Source: Larix kaempferi
Lineage: Eukaryota; Streptophyta; Pinopsida; Pinales; Pinaceae
Direction: 5' to 3'
Length of the DNA: 64,000 nt
NCBI GenBank assembly: GCA_027924585.1
Contig: BSBM01000252.1
Span: 4,712,001 to 4,776,000, forward strand
Shown here: positions 46,737 to 57,783 of the stretch, one piece after another
Layout of the letters: each line of letters starts with the position of its first letter
Position numbering within the stretch: position 1 is the first letter of the stretch
Program-made: the position numbers and the translations under genes
The notes under the pieces: model-generated
The model's input: only the letters and a program-made list of their open reading frames with translations
The model's database searches: none
What the model was told of the DNA's origin: nothing

Positions 46737-47123
46737 TGTTAGGAACCCGTATCAACCCTTCTCTTTACTATGTTAGTCTATTGTTGTTTGACGCATATGC
46801 TTTGTAAGTTGTCCTGTAGTATTTGTTGATCCATAGTTTATATTAGCCCATAGTATTGACCCATAGTATTAGACGCATATGCTTTGTAAGTCATCCCGTA
46901 GTATTATATGTCCCATGGTTTTGAATCATAGTATTGGGAATAGACTTAGTATATAAGTGTGTGTTGAGGTAATTGAAGGCACCGTGAAGTTAATTGTATT
47001 GAGCTTGCTCAAAGGAGGTTGCCCCCTCGAAGTGGCCCATGATCAATATAAAAGTGATTCTGAGTTCTATTATTTCTGATATCTCGTGTATTTGCATTAA
47101 TTAATTATTGCAGGTTCTTCACA
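46737..47123 (+). mobile_element. 3' LTR of the chromovirus-like element, 387 bp with internal duplication
   Basis: Same ends as the 5' LTR but 82 bp longer. The motif gacgcatatgctttgtaagt occurs twice (about 46790 and 46871), with a catagtatt-rich segment between. The longer form could be ancestral or derived. Confidence 0.88.
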
Positions 47124-47475
47124 GTACTGATCTAATGGAAGTGTATCTGGCCACGGGAGCAAAAGTCTCTTCATAATCAATCCCTTCTTTCTGGGAGAAG
47201 CCACGAGCTACAAATCTTGCTTTATATTTCTCTATGCTGCCATCTGTAGCATGCATGATCTTGTAGATCCATTTGGAAGTCACAACATACTTCCCTTCAG
47301 GTCTTGGGACTACATCCCAAACATCCTTCTTCATAATCGATGGATCACAGCATTCTTCCATTACTTCATCCCAGATCCTGGGAACTTCAATATCTTCAAT
47401 AGATATCTTTGTTGCTGGAACAAATGTTGTAGTCCTTCTTTCTTAGGTGATGGTATATGATCTTTCCTACAAAAC
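47124..47475 (-). pseudogene. pol: Family B RT N-terminal part
   Basis: The minus-strand frame 47361-47119 reads [18 protein letters not shown] and [19 protein letters not shown], then [20 protein letters not shown], the start of copia RT. It joins 42910 across the inserted gypsy element. Upstream at 47362-47410 [19 protein letters not shown] continues it, and at about 47463 the block begins after TTTTGTAG-G, an acceptor-like boundary. Confidence 0.85.
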
Positions 47476-48892
47476 AAGTTAAATTGCATGATTAGAAAAA
47501 TCTCATAGTTTTCAGAACAAATTCTTACACATAAAGAAATATGTCATATAGTTATGCAATTATTTTAGCCAATGCTTCAATACAACATTCATCCATATCC
47601 CGTAACTTTCTAGATGCCTTCCAATCTCTACCAGAACATTGTTAAGAGTTTGCACTACTCCCAACATGTCAGCAAAGAGGTTTCATTCTAGATAAGTAGC
47701 AATGGAATGTTGCACAGTGCCATAGGCCACTTACCCATTAGATGCATATTAGTAGTATGCTTTTCATTAATGCAATTATTCTAATATGCCAAAATACATA
47801 GCCTAATTCTAGGAACATCAGTATATACATCATTGAACAGTATTATTTAAACAATCAAATATGCAAGAAATGATAATTCAAATACTTATCTTTGTTTGTT
47901 TGTTGGGTTGACTCCCTCTCAGTCTTTGCTTCCTTTCTGCAACTCTATTCTGATGTGGATTGTGAGAAGTGGTCAACTGCTTTTGAATATCTGCATCCTT
48001 GCAGAAGCTACTGGAGTGTGCTCCCTCTTGATCTTTTCTTCCTGGATTACCTGTCCTTGAACTTATATCCATCCTCAATCACTATGCATGCTTACAAGTA
48101 TCATTATTGTGATATCCTCGAGATCTCATACATAATCATACATTTATTAGTATAATCTCAATACTATCAGAAACACAATAATCTTAAACATGTATAGTAA
48201 TGATCATTTTAAACACATATAATAAATATTAGTATTCAAGGTTTATATAAGAATCTTCTGGTTAGTCATATCATCAATTGAAGTAAGAAACATAATATGC
48301 CTAAACCCATGATTACTCAAACCTATAACTTCATGAATAATCATAATCAATCATGCCAAGTATACTTATATAAGATATCCTAACACAAGGTAGGATTTTA
48401 ACTTGATATAGCAAAAACATACCTAGATTAGCATGTTAGCTAGCTATGTCTAACATACCCACATGATGTCTTCTTGTTCTTCAATGACTTGTGCTAGTAT
48501 CCTGCATATCTCATAGGTTAACCATTATAGAACCAAGTTATACATACCTCGTAAGTAGATCGTCTATGTGATCCATGATAATGGATGAATCTTTGTCTTC
48601 ATGTCTCCATGGTCATATGTTCTTGAACTAGAACATGATTTGTCTTTGTTGATGTACCTTTCATGTTAGCGGACAACATCAACCTCATACAACACCACAA
48701 TGCATTAGTACAATCATAACTGTCAAAACCCTAATCAATGAGTATCTTCTATTGTGCATTCATAATTTTATTAAGGTGATACGACAAGTCTAAAGTTAAT
48801 CAAGATTGTACTAACCTTAATGAAGACAAACATACCATAAACTTAATCATGAACAGATCTCAAAACATACCTAGATAAGGCATACCTGTTGA
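47476..48892 (-). other. AT-rich intron-like blocks with an integrase fragment, family B
   Basis: Mostly AT-rich non-coding. An integrase fragment is open at 48078-47878 on the minus strand: DADIQKQLTTSHNPHQNRVA followed by ERKQR, the region with the third catalytic Glu of copia integrase. Blocks before and after it match 61200-62760 and partly 2276-3470. GT-like starts (gataagtatttg near 47890) and the TTTTGTAG end suggest intron-like boundaries. Function is not established. Confidence 0.5.
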
Positions 48893-49045
48893 GATTGCTT
48901 GTAATCTTCTTATGTAAGGCCTTATCCTCAACTCCCTCTAAAACATGAAATTCTTCACTTATGTAGGTACTAATCCATTTTCTTCTAGGATTAACCCAAT
49001 CCACTTTGATTTGCAGAAACTGGATCTGGAGCTGGATTAGGGTTT
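48893..49045 (-). pseudogene. Family B gag N-terminal remnant
   Basis: Matches the gag remnant at 3471-3625 and, at the protein level, the start of the gag at 51187 (GLILEE..., G.EA...). It is followed on the minus strand by a GTATG donor-like boundary. Confidence 0.6.
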
Positions 49046-50160
49046 GTCAGAGAAACCCTAAAAATTCAAACTTTGAATTTCAAACTTCTGAAAGGATAGA
49101 AATATGCGCCTTGATGAGCTGATCAAGCTGGTATACTCAGAATTTGAAAACTACAAAGTTTCACCCCTCAAAATTGCTTTTGAAACTTCTGGATCTTTTG
49201 GACAGGCTCCCGAACTATGGTTTTATAAATCCCACCCTTTTTCCCAACCAAAAGGTTCAATCCAAAGCTCTAAACTTTGATTTTTCTGAGGAGCTTCCAT
49301 TCGTGGTCACAGACTTAAAAAATTCCAACTTTTGCAGAAGCACTAATTTTCTACTTTTTCGATCAAAGTCCCGAACTAGGGTTTGAACAAGCCCAACCTT
49401 TTGCCCAACCAAAAAATTTGATCTTGGTCTCTAAATTTCAATTTTTATGAGCAGTATTCAGCCATGGTCTCTGATTATAGAAATTCCAACTTTCTCTGAA
49501 ACCCTAATTCCCTGAGCCATGAATGAAGGTGCTCAAAATCCAATCTTGTTTTGATAGAAATATGCACCTGATTGATTCTGGTGTAACTCTAAAATTACGA
49601 ATCCACAAGGTTTGAAACTTCTATTTGTGGTATCCCAACCTGTCATCTTTCCAACCCCATAGGTCTGATCTCAATTGGATTCTCTGAGAGAGAGTTATTC
49701 CAAGTTTTGCAACGTGACCTATTTATGGGATAAAACAGGAGGGATAACTTGTACGGAGTGCCACGTGTCACTGGTTCATGTTTGGCCTCTGAACCTTTGG
49801 CCTATGAACATACAGTCCATGCCCTACCTATCACATTTTACTAAATTTCATTTGGAGTTTCCTAGCCCAAGTTATGACCTTTTTTCCTAGGTCACTTGTT
49901 TATGACTCAGATCTGGAAGAGGTAGAAACCCTAGATTGTACAGATCATAAAACACAAAGCACAATGAATTAGAAGCTTTGCTTCAGACACAAGGTACATG
50001 GGGATCTTATCTTCGACCTGTAAGAGTTTAAGATCCCTAAAGCTCACCGAAATGTATTTATAGCAAAATTTCTACGATGACTGATTTTTTCTATATCAAG
50101 CCTTAGCATCGCAAGTGCAACAAGTGTCATACATGCCATACCATGCCTTCTTTCAGGCTA
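49046..50160 (-). other. 5' leader of family B
   Basis: Matches 3626-4924 and 62906-64000. A shared landmark is atatgcgccttgatgagctg (49101-49120). No coding frame. Confidence 0.7.
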
Positions 50161-50172
50161 GCTCTGATACCA
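50161..50172 (-). other. Primer binding site of family B
   Basis: gctctgatacca on the plus strand, abutting the LTR at 50173. Confidence 0.92.
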
Positions 50173-50240
50173 TGTTAGTTTTTCAGAACTTTCAATCTGA
50201 TCTAAGATATTAATTGAGATAATAACATGTACAACATATC
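50173..50240 (-). mobile_element. 5' LTR of family B, first part (continued at 57464-57783)
   Basis: TGTTAGTTTTTCAGAAC matches the 3' LTR start at 39635. It is interrupted after ...acaacatatc by the family A element and resumes with atatctacagc at 57464. The uninterrupted form is visible at 39680-39715. Confidence 0.92.
50236..50240. other. Target site duplication ATATC of the family A element (partner 57464-57468)
   Basis: Five perfect bases on both sides, inside the family B LTR. Confidence 0.95.
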
Positions 50241-50721
50241 TGTTGAATATTGTAACTTCTAAGAATATTATATTTGTACTTTATTTATTCCGGAGATGTT
50301 CCATCCCTCTGAGGTAATGCTATTATGTATCCGGAGATGTTTATTCCTCCGAGGAGTTGTGGTAACTAGGGTTATTAGACCCACCATGTGGGGGTCGGCC
50401 CTGAGGTTATGTTTTAGGGGTTATTAGACTTCTCCAGGAGAGGTCGGCCCCATTAGGTATTTTTGGTGGTCAGGAGTGAGTATAAATAGAGGAGGTGAAC
50501 TCCTCATTAGATCACTCACTCACTTGTGAAAAGAGGCGCACTTGTCTGGGAGATCTGCTAAGGAGGAATAGAAGGAGGGAGCACATCTTGTATTTTCGTT
50601 GATCATCTTATTGAGGAGAGCTTTGCTGAGTTTTCTACCCCATGAGGGTTTTCCAGGGTAAATACTGTGTCTATCTTGTGATTATGCTTCTTTCAGTGAT
50701 CTTGCTAGTTTAAACTTAACA
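50241..50721 (+). mobile_element. 5' LTR of family A, 481 bp
   Basis: TGTTGAATATTG to AAACTTAACA. TATA box TATAAATAGA at 50481-50490, giving an expected transcript start about 30 bases later. Twin ccggagatgtt boxes lie at about 50290 and 50331. Confidence 0.95.
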
Positions 50722-50733
50722 TGGTATCAGAGC
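50722..50733 (+). other. Primer binding site of family A
   Basis: TGGTATCAGAGC directly after the LTR, a perfect initiator Met-tRNA match. Confidence 0.95.
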
Positions 50734-51186
50734 TAGACTGAATAGGACATCTTTCACAAGGTAAGAATACCTCTCTCTCTCTCTCTGGTAAAAGTTAGGG
50801 TTTTAGAAAAAGTTGGTATTATTAAATTTTGGTTACATGGCTGGATAGCCCTCTTCAATACCATTCTTTTAAGCCCTAGATCAAACTTTTTGGTTGGGTA
50901 GAACTCCAGGAAATCAAAACCCTAATTCCACCAAAAGTGCAATAAGTCAGATTTTGGTTTCAGAAAAAAAGTTGGTATTTTTGAAATATGATTACATGGC
51001 TGGATAGCCCTCTCCAAGACCATTCTTTTAAGCCCTAGATCTAACTTTTTGGTTAATTAGAACTCCGAGAAAGACAAACCCTAATTCTACCAAAAGTGCG
51101 ATAAAATTCTGTCCCAGAATCCGGAAAAGTAAAAGGTAATATTTCCAGGTAAGTCTACTCTGTCTCTTGGACTCCCCCAAGAGAAG
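50734..51186 (+). other. Leader of family A with CT run and duplicated segment
   Basis: A (CT)n run at 50771-50787. Two related segments, 50810-50930 and 50963-51095, share ttacatggctggatagccctc and taagccctagatc, so the leader contains a direct duplication of about 150 bp. No coding frame. Confidence 0.75.
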
Positions 51187-54100
51187 ATGTCTCCAAATAC
51201 CAAGCTTGAAGACAAGCTAGAAGGTATAGAGAATTTCCGGGCATGGAAATACAGAATTGGTCTCATTCTTGAAGAGAATGATCTTGCTCATTATGTCAAG
51301 GAAGAAGTTGCAGAACCAAAAGGAGATGAAGCCAAAGAAAAGCATAGGAAGGATTTGATTAGGGAAAAGAGAATCATAGCTGATTCCATTAAAGACCACT
51401 TGATTCCCCAAGTGGCCTCCAAGAATACTCCAAAGGAAATGTATGATGCCCTAGGAAGAATGTATGAAGGAAAGAACATCAATAGGAAGATGAACCTAAG
51501 GACTCAGTTGAAGAACACTAAGATGCACAAAGGAGAATCAATTCAAGACTACTTCTCAAGAGTCTCCCAAATCAAGGAGCAATTGGATGCCATTGGTGAT
51601 ACTCTTGATGAAGATGAACTTGTGATGACAGCTCTAAATGGTCTCACTAGACCTTGGGAGTCATTCATTCAAACTATGTGTGCTAGAAAAGAAAGTATGA
51701 AGTTTGATGTAGTTTGGGAGGATTGTGTACAAGAGGAGGCTAGGGTTGCAAATCGAGAAGCCTTGCTCAAAGAGGATGACCAAGCCTTGGCCACCCACAC
51801 CAAGAGAAGAAGGAATCAATCCTACTCCAAAAAGGTTAGTCACAAGGAGTCTCATCCTCCACACAGATTTCAAAAGAAAAGAGGAACTTCTCAAAGAAGA
51901 GATTACTCTTCTTTCCAATGTTTTTCTTGTCACAAAATAGGACACATTGCTAGAGATTGCCCTCTACAGAAGAAAAAGGGTTCTCACTACAAAAGACATC
52001 AAGCACATCTTGCAGAAGATGATAGTGAAGAAGAAGAAGTAGAGGAAGAAAGGTCTCACAATAAAAGACCTAGAAGTGAAGAGGAAGAAGAAGAAAGGAC
52101 CTTCTTCAAAAGAAGATCAAGGAGAAATACAGAAGAAGATGCAGAAGAATATGTTCTCTTCTCCGCACTCTCTGGATCTATAACCCCTGGAGAAGATACA
52201 TGGCTTATTGACAGTGGTGCTTCAAAGCACATGACAGGTCAGAAAAAGACTCTCTCAAGTCTTAAAGAAAAGACTTCTCCCCAAAAGGTATCTCTAGGAG
52301 ATGACTTTCAATATCCCATCAAGGGAATTGGTGAAGCAAGCTACAAGCTTGATTCTGGTACCTCCTTGAAAATGAAAGAAATATTGTATGTACCAGGATT
52401 AAAGAAGAACCTGTTATCCATCTCAGCATTGGATAAGAAAGGCTACAGAATTTCATTTATTGATGGACAAGTCTTAATGTGGTCCAAAGGTAAGACTATC
52501 AAGGATGCAATTATCATTGGTGAAGAAGAAGGAGGCTTATACAAGCTTAAGGGCCTTCCAGAAGCAGCTCTTGTTCATGAAACTATTAGCCCAAATGAAT
52601 TATGGCACAGGAGACTTGCTCACATTAACTACAAGGAACTACCCTATGTAAGCAAGGTAGTTATAGGCTTGCCAGAATTAAAGACTAATCATGATGGCAC
52701 ATGCAAAGGATGTGCAAAGGGGAAGAATGTCAAGAACCCATTTCCCATAAGTGAAACTAAGGCTAAAAGTACCCTGGAGTTAATACACTCTGATGTATGT
52801 GGACCAATGCCCTCCACATCTTTGAGTGGATATGAATATTATGTCACATTCATTGATGACTACTCAAGGAAAACTTGGATATTATTCCTAAAAGGTAAGA
52901 ATGAAGTCTTTGGAAAATTTAAAGAGTTTAAGGCCTTAATAGAAAATCTCTCAGAAAAGAAAATCAAGATTCTCAGAACAGATAATGGCGGAGAATTTAC
53001 TTCAAATAAATTTGAAGACTTTTGTAAAGAAGCTGGAATCAAAAGGGAACTAACCACTCCCTACAATCCCCAACAAAATGGGGTCGCTGAAAGGAAGAAT
53101 AGAACTATCATGGAAGCTGTAAAGACTATGATACATGATCAAGATCTTCCTATGTATCTATGGGCTGAAGCAGCCAGGACAACTGTCTATTTTCAAAATA
53201 GACTTTCTCATAGTGCTCTTGAATTTAAGACTCCAGAAGAAGTCTTCACAGGAAGAAAGCCTGAGGTAAGTCATCTCAAAATATTTGGATGTCCTGTGTA
53301 CATTCACATTCCAAAAGAAAAGAGAACTAAGTTAGATCCCTCTGGAAAGAAAGGAATTTTTGTTGGATATTATGAAACATCCAAAGCTTTCCGAATTTAC
53401 ATACCTGGTTTTCATCATATGGAAATAAGTAGAGATGTAACATTTGATGAAGAAGCAGCTATCAAGAAATCTAGGAAGTGTCAACTTGAAGAAATCTATG
53501 AAGAAGATTCACCTCCTAGAGTTACAAAAGTTGTACCCATTCCTGAAGATGATACACCAGAAGATCATGATATGATAGAACCTCAAGAACCCTCCCTTCC
53601 AAATATTTCTAGAAAAAGAAGACCAGCATGGGCTAGAGACATTATTCAAGGAGCTGAAAAATATGGAGCTCCTGAAGGCTCCACTAGAGAAAGGAAGAAA
53701 CCCAAATTTGTATCCAAGTATGTGGCATTAATGTGTGATCTTGTGGATCATCAACCCACCAGCTATGAGGAAGAAGCTCAAAGAAAGGAGTGGGTAGAAG
53801 CTATGACAGAAGAGTACCAGTCAATAATGAAAAATGATGTTTGGGACATAGTCCCCAAACCAAAGGATAAAAGTGTGGTTTCTTCCAAATGGATCTTCAA
53901 GGTAAAACATGTTGCATATGGTAGCATTGAAAAATATAAAGCAAGGTTTGTAGCTAGAGGTTTCTCTCAAAAGGAGGGAATAGACTATGAAGAAACATTT
54001 GCACCAGTTGCTAGGTACACCTCAATTAGAACTATCATGGCACTTGCATCTATGATGAATTGGAAATTACATGAGATGGATGTTAAAACAGCCTTCCTGA

Positions 54101-55203
54101 ATGGTGTCATTGAAGAAGAAGTGTACATGGAACAACCATAAGGCTTTGAGGTTAAAGATAGAAGAACTCATGTATGCAAGCTGAAAAAGGCTTTGTATGG
54201 ATTAAAGCAAGCTCCCAGAGCTTGGTACGGAAGGATTGACAGTTTCTTAACAGGTATGGGCTTTACCAAAAGTAAAGCTGATCCAAATCTCTATCTCAAA
54301 ATTATGGATGATGAACCTGTAATATTACTACTGTATGTGGATGATCTATTTTTGACAGGAAATGAAAAACAAATTATCGAATGTAAGAAGAAGCTTTCTT
54401 CCGAATTTGAAATGAAGGATCTAGGATTAATGCACTACTTCTTAGGACTAGAAGTATGGCAAGAACCAAAAGGAATCTTCCTAAATCAAGGTAAGTATGC
54501 TGTGGATATCTTGAAAAGATTTGACATGTTGAAATGTAAGGCCATGGCCACTCCCATGGACTCCAACTTGAAACTACTAGTTGATGATTCATCAGAATTA
54601 GTGGATGTAACTCTATATAGACAAATCATTGGGTCATTGATGTATTTAACAAATACCAGACCAGATATATGCTTTGCTGTAAATACTCTGAGTCAATTTC
54701 TAGTAGAACCAAGAAAGGTTCACCTAATAGCTGCAAAGCATGTAATGAGGTATCTAAAAGGTACTTTAGATTTTGGTCTTTACTACCTCAGAAATCATGA
54801 ACTTAGATTACATGGTTATTCAGATTCTGATTGGGCAGGAAGTGTTTCAGACATGAAAAGCACTTCAGGTGGATGTTATGGACTTGGATCCACCATGATC
54901 TCTTGGTTCAGCAAGAAACAATCCAGTGTGGCTCTCAGTACTGCTGAAGCAGAATATATAGCTGCCTGGTCTGCTAGCTGTGAAGCAGTATGGCTTCGGA
55001 AACTACTATCTGGAGTATTTGACTTAGAATTGGATCCCACTGTGATTATGTGTGACAATCAAAGTTGTATCAAGATGACATAAAATCCGATATTTCACGA
55101 TAAGTCAAAACACATAGAGATCCGATACTTTTATATACGAGATATAGTGCAGAGAGGAGCCATTAAACTTGGTTCTCAAAAGGACCCTTCCTTTCGAGTG
55201 TGA
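51187..55203 (+). pseudogene. gag-pol: Copia gag-pol polyprotein, two in-frame stops and a C-terminal deletion
   Basis: One continuous frame of about 1338 codons. Gag: residues 1-210, with zinc knuckle CFSCHKIGHIARDC at 245-258 (CX2CX4HX4C) followed by a Glu/Lys/Arg-rich stretch. Protease: WLIDSGASKHM, Asp 342. Pre-integrase: WHRRLAH from 473 and CKGC. Integrase: Asp 536 (HSDVCGP), Asp 599 (RTDNGGEF), Glu 635 (GVAERKNR), i.e. DD35E. RT starts near 875, with MDVKTAFLNGV and the catalytic YVDD at 54334-54345. RNase H: GYSDSDWAGS, STAEAEYIAA, MCDNQSC. A TAA at 54139-54141 stands where EQP is normally followed by an acidic residue and GF. A second TAA at 55081-55083 follows CIKM-T. The usual end (about 35 residues including the DVLTKPL motif) is missing between AIKL and GSQKDPSFRV. 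It would encode everything for replication if not for these defects. Confidence 0.95.
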
Positions 55204-55440
55204 TCTCTATTAATGAGATTGCCTCATCGACAGCAAGGTCGATGATATGATTACCTGTTTTAGATACTTAGATTTAGGACTCTTATATTTATAAACACTT
55301 ATTTTTCTCTCACTTACTTTTATTTATTGATGTATTGATGAGGATACATGTTTTATTGATGTATTGATGAGGATACATATTTTATTGATGTATTGATGTG
55401 AATACATGTTTTGATGACATCTGTATTGATAAGGATACAG
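55204..55440 (+). other. 3' untranslated segment with short repeats (tattgatgaggatacatg)
   Basis: Contains about five copies of a 31-bp-like unit around tgatgtattgatg(a/t)ggatacat at 55315-55440, the counterpart of 505-850 in the left element. Confidence 0.8.
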
Positions 55441-56250
55441 ATAGGGATTGTATCATCCCTGGACATTGGTTCCTTGAATTGATCCGTAGACTTGTGGTCT
55501 CCGAAAATGAAGTCCTTAGTGGACAGATAGGGATTGTATCTTCCCTGGACATTGGTTCCTTGAATTGATCCGTAGACGTATGGTCTCCGAAAATGAAGTC
55601 CTTAGTGGACAGATAGGGATTGTATCATCCCTGGACATTGGTTCCTTGAACTGATCCGTAGACGTATGGTCTCCGAAAATGAAGTCCTTAATGGACAGAT
55701 AGGGATTGTATCATCCCTAGACATTGGTTCCCTGAATTGATCCGTAGACGTATGGTCTCCAAGAATGAAGTCCTTAGTGGATAGATAGGGATTGTATCAT
55801 CCCTGGACTTTGGTCCCTGAATTGATCCGTAGACGTGTGGTCTCAGAGAAGTGGGGATTGTATCATCCCCGGACTTTGGTCCCTGAATTGATCCGTAGAC
55901 GTGTGGTCTTCGAAAAGTAGGGATTGTATCATCCTTGGAATTTGGTCTTTGAATTGATCCGTAGACGTGTGGTCTCCGAGAAGTGGGGATTGTATCATCC
56001 CCAGACTTTGGTCCTTGAATTGATCCATAGACGTGTGGTCTCCGAGAAGTGGGGATTGTATCATCCCCAGACTTTGGTCCCTAAATTGATCCGTAGACGT
56101 GTGGTCTCCGAGAAGTGGGGATTGTATCATCCCCGGACTTTGGTCCCTGAATTGATCCATACGTGTGGTCTCCGAGAAGTGGGGATTGTATCATCCCCGA
56201 ACTTTGGTCCCTGAATTGATCCGTAGACGTGTGGTCTCCGAGAAAGTGAT
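55441..56250. repeat. Minisatellite switching from 86-bp to 66-bp units
   Basis: gggattg marks unit starts at 55444, 55530, 55616, 55702 and 55788 (86 bp), then 55854, 55920, 55986, 56052, 56118 and 56182 (66 bp, last one 64). The 66-bp form lacks the aatgaagtccttagtggaca part of the 86-bp form. The 87-bp array at 1-472 is the minus-strand relative. Confidence 0.95.
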
Positions 56251-56262
56251 TTTTTTTATTTT

Positions 56263-56655
56263 TTATTATTATTATGTGGTTACTTGTATCGGTATGGATA
56301 CTTGTATTGATGATGTGGTTACTTTTATCGGTATGGATACTTGTATTGATGATGTGGTTACTTGTATCGGTATGGATACTTGTATTGATGATGTGGTTAC
56401 TTGTATCGGTAGGATACTTGTATTGATGATGTGGTTACTTGTATCGGTATGGATACTTGTATTGATGATGTGGTTACTTGTATCGGTAGGATACTTGTAC
56501 TGATGATGTGATTACTTGTATCGGTAGGATACTTGTATTGATGATGTGGTTACTTGTATCAGTATGGATACTTGTATTGATGATATGTATACTTGTATTG
56601 GCATGAATACTTGTACTAATGATGTGGATACTTGTATTGTTATGGATACCTATAT
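56263..56655. repeat. 39-bp minisatellite (GTGGTTACTTGTATCGGTAT)
   Basis: About ten units of 39 bp (some 38) with ggttacttgtatcgg and gatacttgtattgatgat, becoming diverged after 56580. Confidence 0.94.
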
Positions 56656-56669
56656 TGATGAATATGCTT

Positions 56670-56872
56670 ATGATCGTGTGATGATGATGCTGATGATCGT
56701 GTGATGACGATGCTGATGATCGTGTGATGATGATGCTGATGATCGTGTGATGATGATGCCGATGATCGTGTGATGACGATGCTGATGATCGTGAGATGAC
56801 GATGCTGATGATCATGTGATGACGATGCTGATGATCGTGCGATGACGATGCTGATGATCGTGTGATGATAAT
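56670..56872. repeat. 23-bp minisatellite (GATCGTGTGATGATGATGCTGAT)
   Basis: About nine units of 23 bp, differing mainly at tgatgatg/tgacgatg. It gives a His/Ile/Ser-rich antisense frame which I do not consider real. 56873-56973 is unique 3' untranslated DNA. Confidence 0.94.
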
Positions 56873-56973
56873 AATAAATTGAAGAAAGCTTCCGATGATA
56901 TATAGATGTATCATGTATGATGTAGTTGATGACTCCTTGCTCCTACAGACGCTGTTATAATATCCTTCTCGTT

Positions 56974-56982
56974 AACGGGGAG
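56974..56982 (+). other. Polypurine tract of family A
   Basis: AACGGGGAG directly before TGTTGAAT of the 3' LTR. Short and interrupted by one C. Confidence 0.8.
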
Positions 56983-57463
56983 TGTTGAATATTGTAACTT
57001 CTAAGAATATTATATTTGTACTTTATTTATTCCGGATATGTTCCATCCCTCCGAGGTAATTCTATTATGTATTCGGAGATGTTTATTCCTCCGAGGAGTT
57101 GTGGTAACTAGGGTTATTAGACCCACCATGTGGGGGTCGGCCCTGAGGTTATGTTTTAGGGGTTATTAGACTTCTCCAGGAGAGGTCGGCCCCATTAGGT
57201 ATTTTTGGTGGTCAGGAGTGAGTATAAATAGAGGAGGTGAACTCCTCATTAGATCACTCACTCACTTGTGAAAAGAGGCGCACTTGTCTGGGAGATCTGC
57301 TAAGGAGGAATAGAAGGAGGGAGCACATCTTGTATTTTGGTTGATCATCTTATTAAGGAAAGCTTTGCTGGGTTTTCTACCCCATGAGGGTTTCCCAGGG
57401 TAAATACTGTGTCTATCTTGTGATTATGCTTCTTTCAGTGATCTTACTAGTTTAAATTTAACA
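56983..57463 (+). mobile_element. 3' LTR of family A, 481 bp
   Basis: TGTTGAATATTG to AAATTTAACA. TATA box at 57223-57230. Eleven differences to the 5' LTR, most of them transitions. Confidence 0.95.
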
Positions 57464-57783
57464 ATATCTACAGCATAACAATCATGGACACAATAATGCA
57501 AGAACACAAGAGACACAGAGTTTCACCGGGGAAAACCAAGAAGGTGAGAAACCCCGCAACTTCCTCAGAGATAGAAAGAGAAATGATACAACCAAAGTAC
57601 AAGATATAGTCTTATCCTAGCAGCAAATCCTCCTGCTCACATTTATGCCACTTTTCGAGTGATGGAAGTGTGAGTAAGTGAATGATCAAATAGAGATCTC
57701 CCGATCTCTATTTATACTTGTCATGTCCTGCCCAATAAACTAGTGGGGTCGACTTGTCTAGCTTAGCCTAATAACCCATGGTT
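57464..57783 (-). mobile_element. 5' LTR of family B, second part, cut at 57783
   Basis: Continues the LTR from 50240 and matches 39705-40018 of the 3' LTR as far as agcctaataacccatgg. About 270 bp of the expected LTR are absent at this point because the next element begins. Candidate target duplication of that element: TGGTT (57779-57783). Confidence 0.85.

Larger units (their letters stand above)
42911..47123 (+). mobile_element. Deleted chromovirus-like Ty3-gypsy element, 4.2 kb
   Basis: 5' LTR 42911-43215 (305 bp), primer binding site 43218-43229, gag, protease, fragments of RNase H and integrase, polypurine tract 46725-46736, 3' LTR 46737-47123 (387 bp). Flanks are GTATT (42906-42910) and GTACT (47124-47128), a 4 of 5 match consistent with a mutated target duplication. 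The RT body and most of the integrase core are missing. It interrupts the RT of the family B element between TSIRS and the next RT block. Confidence 0.88.
50241..57463 (+). mobile_element. Nearly intact Ty1-copia element, family A, 7.2 kb
   Basis: Two 481-bp LTRs (50241-50721, 56983-57463) with 11 mismatches visible, so about 97.7% identity. Perfect target duplication ATATC (50236-50240, 57464-57468). Primer binding site 50722-50733, one polyprotein 51187-55203, four tandem arrays, polypurine tract 56974-56982. It is the only element here with all five copia domains. Two in-frame stops and a C-terminal deletion make it non-functional as it stands. Confidence 0.96.
39635..57783 (-). mobile_element. 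Family B copia element, minus strand, hosting two other elements
   Basis: 3' LTR 39635-40284, internal 40285-50172 (interrupted by 42911-47123), primer binding site 50161-50172, 5' LTR 50173-50240 continued at 57464-57783. The left flank CTCAC (39630-39634) is Tat gag sequence and a candidate target duplication. Its partner is not in the window because the 5' LTR is itself interrupted at 57783. Without insertions the internal region is about 5.7 kb. Only RT and RNase H are recognisable at length, plus small gag and integrase pieces, so the element is non-autonomous. Confidence 0.85.

Noticed and set aside
56474-56914. His/Ile/Ser-rich antisense frame of 146 codons
   Set aside because: Produced by the 23-bp and 39-bp arrays of the family A element.
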